Below are positions 50,747 through 60,012 of a stretch of DNA of 64,000 nucleotides, in pieces. How positions within the stretch are numbered: the first letter of the stretch is position 1; every line of letters starts with the position of its first letter. Source of the DNA: Anaerolineaceae bacterium (GTDB lineage: Bacteria > Chloroflexota > Anaerolineae > Anaerolineales > Anaerolineaceae); contig JAFPZX010000174.1 of the NCBI GenBank assembly GCA_017417055.1, forward strand, positions 1 to 64,000, read 5' to 3'. A program made the position numbers and the translations under genes. The notes beneath the pieces were generated by a model. That model did no database searches. It saw only the letters and a list, made by a program, of their open reading frames with translations, and was not told the DNA's origin.

Positions 50747-51555
50747 CCACCGTCTACGACCAGATTTGCGCCGGTCATGTAAGTTGATGCATCCGAAGCC
50801 AGGAACAGGATCGCACCGTTCATTTCATCCTGGTGAGCCATACGTCCCATTACGGTCCGGTAGGAATAGTGAGCAACAAACTCATCGTCATTATTGTTGA
50901 AAACACCGCCGGGGGTCAGCGCATTTGCGCGGATACCGGTACCGGCGTAATAGGTGGCCAGGTAACGGGTGAGTCCCAGCACACCGGCTTTTGTCACCGA
51001 ATAATAAACCGGCTTATACTGGCGGTTGTTCGGATCCATACCTTCTTTTTCATAAATCCGCTGATCAGGACCGGCCAGACCGTAGGTCGAGCAGATATTG
51101 ATGATCACGCCATGATTCTGTTTTTTCATCGGTTTTACAGCAGCCTGCGCACAGAGGAAAAGACCGGTCAGGTTCACATTCACAGCAGCCTGCCACTGGT
51201 CCAGAGGATAATCTTCAAAATTATTGGTGTTGCGGGCATGCGTCGCGTCAAATTTCGGGTCCATTGCCGCTGAACAGATCAAAACATCCAGACGGCCGGT
51301 TTTTTCCACAGCGAAGTCAGCCATTGCCTTGGCAGAAACAGGATCGGTCACATCGAGTTTGAAGGGATAACAGCTGCCGCCGTCAGCCCGTGCGGCCTCC
51401 GCCGCTTTTTCCGCCAGGTCCATATTTAAATCCGCAACGATCACATCTGCACCGGCTTGTGCAAGGGTTTTGGCGAACTGACTGCCAAGCAGCCCTGCGC
51501 CGGTAACCACAGCCGTCTGACCGTTCATCTTAAATTTGTCGAAAATATTGTCCAT
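50731..51555 (-). CDS. Short-chain dehydrogenase/reductase
   Basis: A 274-residue NAD(P)-dependent oxidoreductase. The cofactor loop is TGAGLLGSQFA, followed by ADLNMDLA, LDVLICSAA and a catalytic Ser-Tyr-Lys set in ICSTYG and YYSVTK; the C-terminus ends with DGGWTAW. A loop of extra residues (YEKEGMDPNNRQYKP) lies before the catalytic tyrosine. It is the first gene of the nonulosonic-acid part of the locus and overlaps the cytidylyltransferase fusion by 16 bp. Probably modifies the sugar or its precursor; the position of oxidation is unknown. A TATAAT at 51606-51611, about 50 bp upstream, may be its -10 element. Confidence 0.92.
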   Translation of the reverse strand: MDNIFDKFKMNGQTAVVTGAGLLGSQFAKTLAQAGADVIVADLNMDLAEKAAEAARADGGSCYPFKLDVTDPVSAKAMADFAVEKTGRLDVLICSAAMDPKFDATHARNTNNFEDYPLDQWQAAVNVNLTGLFLCAQAAVKPMKKQNHGVIINICSTYGLAGPDQRIYEKEGMDPNNRQYKPVYYSVTKAGVLGLTRYLATYYAGTGIRANALTPGGVFNNNDDEFVAHYSYRTVMGRMAHQDEMNGAILFLASDASTYMTGANLVVDGGWTAW

Positions 51556-51748
51556 TATTCCTCAATATCATTCATAATAAATTATGATTCTTATTCAGGC
51601 ATCGCATTATAATCTTCCGCTTTGTTGATCCATTATCGGAGCTCCGGAGAAGCTGTCCCCATATGAACCGCCCTGAATCGTTACATATAATTATTCATTC
51701 TGCTATTATATACTAATTTCAGGGAAAAAGGGTAAAGAGTCATAACGC

Positions 51749-51787
51749 AAAAAAAAGGGGCTGTTTTTGTACAGCCACCCTTTTTTT
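51749..51787 (-). terminator. Terminator of the Ig-repeat protein gene
   Basis: Minus strand GGGTGGCTGT-ACAAAA-ACAGCCCC followed by eight T, preceded by seven A; located 19 bp after the gene's stop codon. Confidence 0.9.
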
Positions 51788-51805
51788 GTTTAAACTTTTG
51801 GAGGT

Positions 51806-54800
51806 TTATTCTCCTGTCGAAGCTGCTTCAGGATCAACGGTGACCTGTTCTTCAACAATCTGTTCGGTATTTGTCTGCTCTACCGCAGGTTCGGAGACCT
51901 CAGCAAAACCGTTTACGCCAGTTGTAAGAGCGTCATAACCCTGTCCGGTGTTATTGACTCCATCATTCACAGCGTTTCCGTTAATCATTTGCAAATAGGT
52001 TTCAAGAACTTCCGCCGGATCCGGTGTTGTTACAACAACCGGTTCAGGCAGGACGACAATACGGAGCTTCTTTTCAACAATGCCGGACTTGATGGTAAGA
52101 ATCGTCTCGCCCACATTAAGTCCCTTGACTTTCAGACCTTCATTTTGAATTCTTGCCCACTCGCCAGATTCAAGTTCCGCAACATATTCATTTTCGATCG
52201 CAAAAGCAAGTGTATTCCAGTCAGCATCAAACGGATAGATTTGCATCTTCGCGGTTTCCAATGTAAATGTTTGGCCAACTGTTGTGATGATCACATCACC
52301 ATTGACATCAACGAAAATCATTTGAACCATCGGGGCTGTCACATCTGTCTGAGCCGGGATTTCGTTTGAAACCGGTTCACCGTCATGGTTCTCTTCAACA
52401 GTACCAGGTTGTTCCTGCAGTTCATTGTAAACATAAACATCTGTTATTTCAGGAGCGGTTACAGTTTCATCATTAACTACCGGCTGGACTGTTACTGCGA
52501 ACTGTTGTTCAGGCTCAGGAGTTTCTGTTTGTACTACATCAATCAACTCTTCAGTGTCCTGCTGTCCGGCGTTCACTTCTGTTTCGTTCTGATCATCATT
52601 CACAGGTTGATTTTCATCAGAAACAACATTTGCCGTTTCGCCATTCTCCTCTGATGTTGACTCGTCTGAATTATCGGAAAGCAGCAGCGTAACAAGGCTG
52701 TCAATATCACCATTTTCAATTGCTTCCGCAGTCTTTTCTTCAATTGAGTCAGTTCCATTCACTGTATCAGAGCCGGTTCCTATTGCAGTCACCTTGATTT
52801 CATGCATAGCGAAGGTGGTGTTTGCATCATCCATCGCGGCTGTAATCGCAACGACTGAATCAACAGCCGCATTTTCAGCAATTGAAACAGTGCCGGTTCC
52901 ATCCACACTGGCAATGGACTGATCTGAACTGAACCAGTATACATTATACCCTTCCGTGACACCGTCAGCAATCAGCTTCAGGCTTTCACCCGGGGCAGCG
53001 GTTTCCGGTCCGGAGACAGCGAACACAGCGTTTTCCGAATCAGTATGGGCATCCTCAGCCAAAGCGCTCGCACCATCAGCATTAGAGCCAGATGCAGCAG
53101 CATAATAGCTGCGGGATCTTCCTATGTAAAGCTCACCATACATAAACAGAGCAGCTCTCTGTTGTTCCGATAATTTACTGAAATCGATGACGTTTATTCT
53201 TATTCCAGCCATCTGATTCGTTCCATCCAGCGATTTGGCGATAACATCCACCGTACCTGCATGCATTGCCTGGAAAGTATCACGACCGTTAAATTTAAGT
53301 ATTGCCGAGTTTGTTGATTGCCATGCCCAGGTTCCCTGATAGGCATCATCCGGATAATTTCTGGCAAAAATATCGCCTGCTTGAATATTATTATCTATCT
53401 TCTGGTCATAATCGCTGTCAATTCCGACAACCAATGTGTCCCCCAGGTTCATGTAGAATGTCTGTGACGTTATATCAATACCTGCATGCTGAGAATTTTC
53501 ATTATAACCACCGGTAAATCGATAAATCTTTGTAGCTTTAACGCTTGGGAAAACGCAGATCCCAATCTGATCAACCAAATCAGGAGCCACCGTACCCAGC
53601 TCATACGAACCACTCGCATCATCAGCCACGGCAGTGATCAAAGAGCAGGCTTTGTTACTCACATCCAAAGTTGAAAATGTGAAACTTGGGCCAAGAGCAT
53701 AACCAAGAGCCGCGTTATAACGGAAGTTGATAGACGGAATGCCATCCAAATCTTTGACATACCATTTCGCGTTCCGATTCGTCACAAAATTATTATCCAT
53801 TTTTGCTTGCAATGTGACAGTTGTACCGGCACGGAAACGATAGAACTTGATTCCTTCATATCCCTCTCTCTCTTCGAAACGGCTGCTCGGCTCCAGTACG
53901 ATTTCTATCTGTTTTGCTTTTTGTCCAACCTGAAGCGTGAACACTGCTCCGGCACCGCTGCCGTCTTTTGCAACGGCCTGGATCGTCGTGCTGCCCGGAT
54001 TAAAAATCGTAACAACACCGGTGTTCGGGTCAACACTCGCAACTCTCGGATTGCTGCTGCTCCAGACGACTTCCTGTGTTACACCGAACGGATTAACGAC
54101 AGCACTGAATTTGAGCCATCCATCGTTGATATCCGCATAAACTGTGGTTCCGCTGACAATTTGATTATTGTAGTAGATATCCAACCCACCTGCCAGCGGA
54201 GTGATAATGATTTCATGATAAGCCTGAGCCAAAGGCTGATTTCTGCGGTCAACGTCTGTAGCTTCTGCGACAATAGTAACATGTTCCTCTCTTGTTACCT
54301 CTGCCGCGGTAACGACACCGGTAACTTCATTGACAACTGCGGCATGCAGACTTGTTGACCTCTCCGGATGGATATACCAGCGAATACGCGGGTTCGTCGC
54401 GGTCTGAGGAATAGGTGTCGCGAACAGCTGCAAAGACCTGCCCGCACCTAAAACATCAGTTCCGGTTGTGCTTCCGGTTGAACTGGTTATTTTTATTTTC
54501 ATCACCTGATATTGACCCGTCACTGTGGCTGTCCGGCTGAGATTGGATCCATCTGTTGTCCGGGCAGTGATGGTAACGGTACCCGGCTGTATGAACGTCA
54601 CCATCCCAGTCTGGTCAACAATCGCAACAGACTTGGGAAAAGAATCCCAGTAAACATTCTTTGTTTCGTAGTATTCACGTGGTTCTACGCCTTCTCCCGT
54701 GTCCAGCAATGCAGCAAGCTGCACGTATTTATCGGTGCTGTTGAGCATTTTGATGATCGGAGCTTGTGCATCCGTCAAATTAGGAGAATGGAAGTGAAAC

Positions 54801-56707
54801 TCATCTCCAGCTATCGGAATCGTTACCAGACGTTCTTTATCAACGATATACAGAGCTTTTGCTTTCGGAGCGACAGTGATCTCAACACATTCTTTTTTAC
54901 TCTTATCCATGGTTTCGGCACAAACTTTTATCTTTGTCCTCAAATTAACATGGGTGGCTGTTACTCTGCCGTTTACCACTGTTGCCGGAACGCCGTTTAG
55001 ACATTTATCCTTTTCCACACATTCTACAGACCATTTTACAGTTCTGACATCAGCATCATAAGGCAGGACAGTTGCTGTAAATGTTATTGATTTTCCATCC
55101 ACCAGGTCATAATCAACAGCGTCCGGTTTGAGCTCAATTCCGGTTGCCAGCTTACCGATAACGCGGATTTTGATCGTTCTTCTGATACGCGCTGTATTAG
55201 AGAAAACTGTGATCGTGGCAGAACCTCTCATAATACCGGTTATATTTCCGTTTTGATCAACAGTGGCAACACTCCGATTGCTGCTTTCCCATCTGTATGT
55301 ATCCGTAACACTGCTCGGAACAGGTTCAGCACTCAGCTGATACGGCGTACCCGCAACAATGTTGATTACATCCGCATTTGTAATTGCATGACCTTCCTCA
55401 TCTTTGACTAAGATATCTCTGGCAACCGGCATAATCGTAATTTCACGTGTTTTCACGCAGAAAGCTCTGCCATCTGCCGGACATGCACGTACGACAACTT
55501 TAGTCTCTTCATCCACAGTTCTTGCGGTAAGAACAGCGTTTTTACCGCTCCTGGTGATAGTCGCTGCATTGGTAGGCTCACAGGTGTCCGGATCAGCACT
55601 ATATGCACAAACTTCCCAAAGGAGATTCTGGTCAGCTTCTTTTGGTTCCACTGCAGCATTCAGCGTGATGCTTTTCCCGGAATCCACTTTATCCGGATTA
55701 TCAAGAGCAAGTACTACCTGACTGCTCAAAGTTTTTACAGTGATTCGGACGCTCGCGCTTTTTCTGCTGCGCTCATCCCGAACCGTGATGGTTATGCTGC
55801 CGCTTTTGTCTTTGGAAAAAACAGGAATGTTAACACCCCTGCCGTCCGCTTCTATAATAGCCATGTTCGAGCTTTTATATGTGATTTTTTCAGCGTCCAG
55901 GGTAATACTCTGCGGATCAGCTTCGACTGTTAAAAACTGACTGTCGTTTATATCCATATAAACGGTTTTTGAAGTTACATCATTACTGTCTTTGTCGCGG
56001 ATAACAAGCCCTCTCAAAACAGGTTTTACAGTAACTTCATAAATTTCACACTTTTCGCTGCCATTCGTTCCTGCATCAGCCGGGCAGATGACAATATCGA
56101 CAGACGTATCTTTATCTACCTGTCTGCCGCTGACAAATCCGCCTGAAGTGACAGAAGCCGCGGTTGTCGGCTTACAGCTGCTCAGATTTGTTTTATCGCA
56201 GGGGCTTTCATAGGCATACCACAAAAGCCGTTTGTCTGTGGCATCATTCGGCTGAGGCTCAGCATAAATTCTGAAATTCTGTCCTGCGCTGACCTCATGC
56301 TCACCTTCCTGATAGACATCAATCCGATCTACCATCTTTTGGACAAACAGCCGGACATAAGCAGCTTTTTTGGAAATATTATCCTGAACAGTTACGGTAA
56401 CATTCCCTGAAATATTTTTCGTTTTTACGATAAACGAACCGCTTCCATCATATTCAGCTGCTGCAATGTTGTCATTGGAACTTTTTACGAGGATATCCGT
56501 TCGTGAGAAATATATTTCCGGAGTAGTAACAATATCAAATGTTACCGATTGATTAAAATCCAGATATAAGTTACGACGGTTTACGTCGACACCCTCTCTT
56601 TGGATCGTCATCGTCTGAATCGGTACCTGCGCGTAAGCAGCTGCCGGGAGCAGCAGGGCAAGCAACAAAAAGACTATTAAATACGTAGAGAATTTACATT
56701 GGTTCAT
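51806..56707 (-). CDS. Large secreted protein with repeated bacterial Ig-like (Big_2) domains
   Basis: A 1633-residue surface or secreted protein. The signal peptide ends near AYA-Q (residue 26). From ~30 to ~1290 there are about twelve Ig-like units of 80-110 residues, recognisable by the Big_2 ending pattern: DIVTTPEIY, SVATVDQNGNITGIMRGSATITV, VAIVDQTGMVTFIQPGTVTITA, VASVDPNTGVVTIFNPGSTTIQAVA. An acidic Thr/Glu/Asn-rich region follows (~1370-1500), then one last Ig-like unit near ~1510-1570 and a short tail. No LPxTG motif, C-terminal anchor or S-layer domain is visible. Paired cysteines in several units suggest disulfides. It probably mediates adhesion or forms a cell coat, and could carry the sugar made by the adjacent locus. 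Confidence 0.9.
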   Translation of the reverse strand: MNQCKFSTYLIVFLLLALLLPAAAYAQVPIQTMTIQREGVDVNRRNLYLDFNQSVTFDIVTTPEIYFSRTDILVKSSNDNIAAAEYDGSGSFIVKTKNISGNVTVTVQDNISKKAAYVRLFVQKMVDRIDVYQEGEHEVSAGQNFRIYAEPQPNDATDKRLLWYAYESPCDKTNLSSCKPTTAASVTSGGFVSGRQVDKDTSVDIVICPADAGTNGSEKCEIYEVTVKPVLRGLVIRDKDSNDVTSKTVYMDINDSQFLTVEADPQSITLDAEKITYKSSNMAIIEADGRGVNIPVFSKDKSGSITITVRDERSRKSASVRITVKTLSSQVVLALDNPDKVDSGKSITLNAAVEPKEADQNLLWEVCAYSADPDTCEPTNAATITRSGKNAVLTARTVDEETKVVVRACPADGRAFCVKTREITIMPVARDILVKDEEGHAITNADVINIVAGTPYQLSAEPVPSSVTDTYRWESSNRSVATVDQNGNITGIMRGSATITVFSNTARIRRTIKIRVIGKLATGIELKPDAVDYDLVDGKSITFTATVLPYDADVRTVKWSVECVEKDKCLNGVPATVVNGRVTATHVNLRTKIKVCAETMDKSKKECVEITVAPKAKALYIVDKERLVTIPIAGDEFHFHSPNLTDAQAPIIKMLNSTDKYVQLAALLDTGEGVEPREYYETKNVYWDSFPKSVAIVDQTGMVTFIQPGTVTITARTTDGSNLSRTATVTGQYQVMKIKITSSTGSTTGTDVLGAGRSLQLFATPIPQTATNPRIRWYIHPERSTSLHAAVVNEVTGVVTAAEVTREEHVTIVAEATDVDRRNQPLAQAYHEIIITPLAGGLDIYYNNQIVSGTTVYADINDGWLKFSAVVNPFGVTQEVVWSSSNPRVASVDPNTGVVTIFNPGSTTIQAVAKDGSGAGAVFTLQVGQKAKQIEIVLEPSSRFEEREGYEGIKFYRFRAGTTVTLQAKMDNNFVTNRNAKWYVKDLDGIPSINFRYNAALGYALGPSFTFSTLDVSNKACSLITAVADDASGSYELGTVAPDLVDQIGICVFPSVKATKIYRFTGGYNENSQHAGIDITSQTFYMNLGDTLVVGIDSDYDQKIDNNIQAGDIFARNYPDDAYQGTWAWQSTNSAILKFNGRDTFQAMHAGTVDVIAKSLDGTNQMAGIRINVIDFSKLSEQQRAALFMYGELYIGRSRSYYAAASGSNADGASALAEDAHTDSENAVFAVSGPETAAPGESLKLIADGVTEGYNVYWFSSDQSIASVDGTGTVSIAENAAVDSVVAITAAMDDANTTFAMHEIKVTAIGTGSDTVNGTDSIEEKTAEAIENGDIDSLVTLLLSDNSDESTSEENGETANVVSDENQPVNDDQNETEVNAGQQDTEELIDVVQTETPEPEQQFAVTVQPVVNDETVTAPEITDVYVYNELQEQPGTVEENHDGEPVSNEIPAQTDVTAPMVQMIFVDVNGDVIITTVGQTFTLETAKMQIYPFDADWNTLAFAIENEYVAELESGEWARIQNEGLKVKGLNVGETILTIKSGIVEKKLRIVVLPEPVVVTTPDPAEVLETYLQMINGNAVNDGVNNTGQGYDALTTGVNGFAEVSEPAVEQTNTEQIVEEQVTVDPEAASTGE

Positions 56708-57013
56708 AACCTCTCCTTTGCGAACGTCCTTCTCTCATAGAACGTTCAAATACAAATTCCAACCATTTTAACGATCTTCACTTAAAAAAGTTTCCGACCA
56801 TCATAGATATTAGTGCAATAATTATGCCAATTAATACTTAAAACAACAATTCATTTAAGAATTTCTAAAATTTATTTTATCATATTTTCACATTCACAAA
56901 GAGATTTATAATTTTTTCATCACAGAAACGCGTTTATCACTATGAAAGAAGATTATTATACAATATATATTTTGTTATGATTCAGTCGTTAGCTGCGAAA
57001 GAAGGACTCATTT
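56708..57013. other. AT-rich divergent promoter region, no gene seen
   Basis: The 306-bp gap separates the divergent Ig-repeat and FkbH-like genes, so promoters for both must lie here. It is strongly AT-rich. A GAACGT...ACGTTC inverted pair (about 56722-56747) lies near the Ig-gene start, and TTATACAATATATATTTTG (about 56955-56973) is a possible plus-strand -10 region. No unambiguous -35 elements or coding frame were found. Confidence 0.45.
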
Positions 57014-58798
57014 ATGATGGAATTGCTCCAATACCCATTTGACGCACAATTGATCCTGCGGAAGAAAAAAGGGATCCGCAGGCAGCTGCAGGAAAACGGG
57101 CAGCACAGGATTCAGAAGAGAATCGCCATACTGGGAGGATCCACCACTGCGGAAATAAAGGATGTGCTGGAACTGTTCCTGTTGGATATGGGCATTGAGC
57201 CATCATTTTATGAGTCTGAATATAACCGTTACTGGCAGGACGTCATGTTTGATGAGCCTAAACTGCGTGAATTTGCACCGGACCTGATTTATATACACAC
57301 AACTTCCCGCAACATCTCATCCTTCCCGGCCATTACCGATACGCAGAACGCTATTGACAGCAGACTGACAGAAACCTTCGAACACTTTTCACAAATGTGG
57401 AAAAAGATCGAAAACAGCTATCACTGTCCGGTCATTCAGAATAATTTTGAAAGGCCATCCTTCCGCCTGATGGGAAACCGAGATATTTATGATCCGCACG
57501 GCCGCAGCAATTTTACTGCCAGGCTGAATATGAAGTTTTATGAATACGCTCAAAACCATCAAAACTTCTACATCAACGATATTGACTATCTTTCCGCCTG
57601 TTTCGGACTGGAACAGTGGCATGATCCCTGGTACTGGCACATGTACAAAATGGCACCGGCCGCGCCGGCTGTTCCGGAACTGGCCTTCAACACGGCCAAT
57701 ATTATCAAATCGATCTACGGAAAGAACAAAAAAGCGCTGGTTCTGGATCTCGACAACACGCTTTGGGGAGGGATTGTCGGCGAAGACGGCGCGGAAGGCA
57801 TCGAAATTGGGCAGGAAACTCCAACCGCCCAGCTTTACAGCGAATTCCAATCCTACATCAAAGCCCATAAAGACTTTGGCATCCTGCTGGCAATCGACTC
57901 CAAAAATGACATGGAAAACGCGCTTGCCGGGCTCAACCGGCCGGACAGTATGCTGCACCCGGAGGATTTCCCGGTCATCAAGGCGAACTGGAATTCAAAG
58001 GATCAGAACCTTAAAGAAATTGCAAGGGAACTGAACATCGGGGAAGACGCACTGGTATTCGTGGACGACAACCCGGCAGAGCGTCACATCGTGCGGTCTC
58101 AGGTTCCGGATGCCGCGGTGCCGGAAATGGGGGAAGGGCAGTCTTACATCCACATTCTGGACCGTTCGGGTTTTTTTGAAATGACGTCACTTTCCGAAGA
58201 CGACCTGCACAGAAATGAAATGTACCGGGCAAACGCGGAACGCACCCGTCAGCAGGCAGCTTTCACGGACTACAATGAATACCTGCGCTCATTAGAGATG
58301 CAAGCGGAAATCAAGCCCTTCTCACCACTCTATATGGCCCGCATCGCGCAGCTCACCAACAAATCCAATCAGTTCAACCTCACCACTCGGCGCTGTACGG
58401 AGTCCGAGCTGGAACAGATCACAGCCGATCCGGATTGCATCACGCTCTATGGGAAACTGACCGACAAATTCGGGGACAACGGCGTGGTGAGTGTTGTTTT
58501 CGGCCACAGGGAATCCGACATTTTTCACATTGATCTGTGGCTGATGAGCTGCCGGGTTCTGAAACGCGGCATGGAATTCGCGATGATGGACGAGCTGGTC
58601 AAACGCTGCCTGGATGCCGGCATAAAAAACCTTCGCGGATATTATTACCCGACGAAGAAAAACGCCATGGTAAAGGATTTTTACAAAGAGATGGGATTTG
58701 TTAAGGTTTCAGAAAATGAGTCCGGCGCTTCCGTTTGGAAACTGGATATCTCAACAGGCTATCAACAGAAAAACAATATCATTGCCGTGACCGATTAG
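57014..58798 (+). CDS. FkbH-like protein (SGNH-like, HAD and GNAT domains)
   Basis: A 594-residue three-part protein. Residues ~35-230 are SGNH-like (IAILGGSTTAEIKDVLELFL; QNNFERPS). Residues ~238-370 are an HAD phosphatase-like domain (VLDLDNTLWGGIVGEDG; FVDDNPAERHIV). The C-terminal ~180 residues are GNAT-like (YMARIAQLTNKSNQFNLTTRR; NGVVSVVFG; GYYYPTKKNAMVKDFYKEMGF). In antibiotic pathways FkbH loads a glyceryl unit onto an acyl carrier protein; homologues in surface-glycan loci are thought to act similarly. No ACP gene is present in the window. It is divergent from the Ig-repeat gene and close to the glycan locus. Confidence 0.93.
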   Translation: MMELLQYPFDAQLILRKKKGIRRQLQENGQHRIQKRIAILGGSTTAEIKDVLELFLLDMGIEPSFYESEYNRYWQDVMFDEPKLREFAPDLIYIHTTSRNISSFPAITDTQNAIDSRLTETFEHFSQMWKKIENSYHCPVIQNNFERPSFRLMGNRDIYDPHGRSNFTARLNMKFYEYAQNHQNFYINDIDYLSACFGLEQWHDPWYWHMYKMAPAAPAVPELAFNTANIIKSIYGKNKKALVLDLDNTLWGGIVGEDGAEGIEIGQETPTAQLYSEFQSYIKAHKDFGILLAIDSKNDMENALAGLNRPDSMLHPEDFPVIKANWNSKDQNLKEIARELNIGEDALVFVDDNPAERHIVRSQVPDAAVPEMGEGQSYIHILDRSGFFEMTSLSEDDLHRNEMYRANAERTRQQAAFTDYNEYLRSLEMQAEIKPFSPLYMARIAQLTNKSNQFNLTTRRCTESELEQITADPDCITLYGKLTDKFGDNGVVSVVFGHRESDIFHIDLWLMSCRVLKRGMEFAMMDELVKRCLDAGIKNLRGYYYPTKKNAMVKDFYKEMGFVKVSENESGASVWKLDISTGYQQKNNIIAVTD

Positions 58799-58811
58799 CA
58801 CTGTAAGCGGG

Positions 58812-58949
58812 CTATTCGTTCTTCGCAAATTCTTCCGCTATTGTGCTTTTTCCAATCCGTCTGGCACCTTCGATCAGCAGAGCTTTAGAGCCCTTTGTTT
58901 CATATTTCCAATCCAAAAGTTTTTGGTATATTTTCCTTTTAAAGATCAT
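58812..58949 (-). pseudogene. Truncated AAA_14/DUF4143-type ATPase
   Basis: Only the first 45 residues remain: MIFKRKIYQKLLDWKYETKG, then ALLIEGARRIGKSTIAEEFA with an intact Walker A, and a stop directly after KNE. The start and its GGGAGG ribosome site are intact. Full-length members have about 400 residues with a DUF4143 C-terminus; everything after the P-loop helix is lost. Confidence 0.8.
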
Positions 58950-59090
58950 CTGCGCCTCCCGCCAAAAATCGAAATTATTTTCTTCCATAAAACGCAAGTA
59001 TAATTCACCTTGCTTTTACTATAAAAAGCAGGTTAACAATTTCGATATATAGCCATTAAAAGCATCAAATTGAAAATCAAAGGGTGCGAT

Positions 59091-59126
59091 TTATGCGGCA
59101 GGAGGAAGAAAACGTAAAGCAGTCAT
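59091..59126 (-). pseudogene. Eleven-codon relic of a toxin gene
   Basis: Overlapping the antitoxin stop codon (ATGA) is a start that reads MTALRFLPPAA then stop. It resembles the beginning of RelE/ParE-type toxins (RFLPPA). This placement is where a partner toxin would start, so the toxin seems to have been deleted after 11 codons. Confidence 0.45.
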
Positions 59127-59485
59127 TCTGTTTCCTCAACATCAAAAATGTCCTTGTAAGTAACATAATCCGCTTTATCAACAGCAACATCCTTCGCTTG
59201 TTTCAACATTTTTTCAACAGCCGGCCGAACTTCAGATCGTCTTTTCTTGAATTCCTTCAAAAGACTTTCCCCTGAGAACCCTTCTGCAATCAATTCTTCC
59301 AAAATTTGTTCTGAGAATTCGCCATCGGATACATTATCTACCGGAATAAGAACAAGCTTTCCATCTTCTACTGTACAAATAGCTTCTCGATCAAAACCCA
59401 GATCCACATAATATTTTTGCGGTATCGTAATTTGTCTTTTTGAAGATATTAAGACTCTTTTCGAGTGTGTTCGCAGCATCTCCAT
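59123..59485 (-). CDS. SpoVT/AbrB-type antitoxin, orphan
   Basis: A 120-residue protein. The swapped-hairpin DNA-binding domain lies at ~8-55 (RVLISSKRQITIPQKYYVDLG; AICTVEDGKLVLIPV). The C-terminal half is helical and charged (FSEQILEELIAEGFSGESLL; RPAVEKMLKQA), the part that normally wraps the toxin. AAGGAG precedes the ATG. The partner toxin is missing except for the short relic at 59091-59126. It may persist as a DNA-binding regulator or an anti-addiction immunity factor. Confidence 0.85.
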   Translation of the reverse strand: MEMLRTHSKRVLISSKRQITIPQKYYVDLGFDREAICTVEDGKLVLIPVDNVSDGEFSEQILEELIAEGFSGESLLKEFKKRRSEVRPAVEKMLKQAKDVAVDKADYVTYKDIFDVEETE

Positions 59486-59597
59486 GTGATACTCCTTAAT
59501 AATACACCAAGTTTCTTTGTTTCTTTGTTTTCACGAAATTATTTTACCAAATATCTATAAAAATTTACAATGACAAAGAATGATTCTTACGAACACG

Positions 59598-59636
59598 CTA
59601 ATCTCTTTCCCATTGTGTACCAGGCAGAATGATCAT
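59598..59636 (-). pseudogene. Thirteen-codon relic of a VapC/PIN toxin gene
   Basis: Starts at an ATG overlapping the antitoxin stop (TGATG), reads MIILPGTQWERD then stop. VapC/PIN toxins that follow Phd-type antitoxins start MxxLLDTHxxxW; MIIL-x-GT-Q fits this with a small disruption. The rest of the toxin is gone. Confidence 0.4.
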
Positions 59637-59875
59637 CAGTCAGCTCCAAGCAGGTTCAGAACATCGTCATTACATTCATCAAGATTTTCAGGAAGAGAAA
59701 ATTTTCCATTAAATTTTCCAAGTTCTCTTTTCCCCGGTTGGTTCTCATACAAAGATAATATCGCTACATGAACTCCATCTCTTGCAATAATGATCTTGTC
59801 CTGTTCCCGTTTTTCGAGTGAAAGTATCAAACGAGTCAATTCGGTTTTAGCTTGAAATATATTCACCTGATTTAT
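59636..59875 (-). CDS. Phd/YefM-type antitoxin, orphan, start codon possibly decayed
   Basis: About 76-79 residues with the Phd/YefM layout: VNIFQAKTELTRLILSLE, DKIIIARDGVHVAIL, a hinge, then GKFNGKFSLPENLDEC and NDDVLNLLGAD. The best ribosome site (GAGAGG) is 5 bp before an ATA codon at 59873-59875, where relatives have ATG (MNQVNIF pattern); the first standard start is a GTG at 59864-59866 without a good site. The start codon may therefore have mutated. Its toxin survives only as the relic at 59598-59636. Confidence 0.7.
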   Translation of the reverse strand: MNQVNIFQAKTELTRLILSLEKREQDKIIIARDGVHVAILSLYENQPGKRELGKFNGKFSLPENLDECNDDVLNLLGAD

Positions 59876-60012
59876 ATAAACCTCTCGAAACGAATTCCTT
59901 ATTTTGATTGTTCTGCGAAATCAAAATTCTAATGGATTCATCTTAGCGAAAATAGCTAAGATAATTATAATAATCGGGTCTCGCAGTTTTATCTATGACA
60001 ATCCGGATAACG

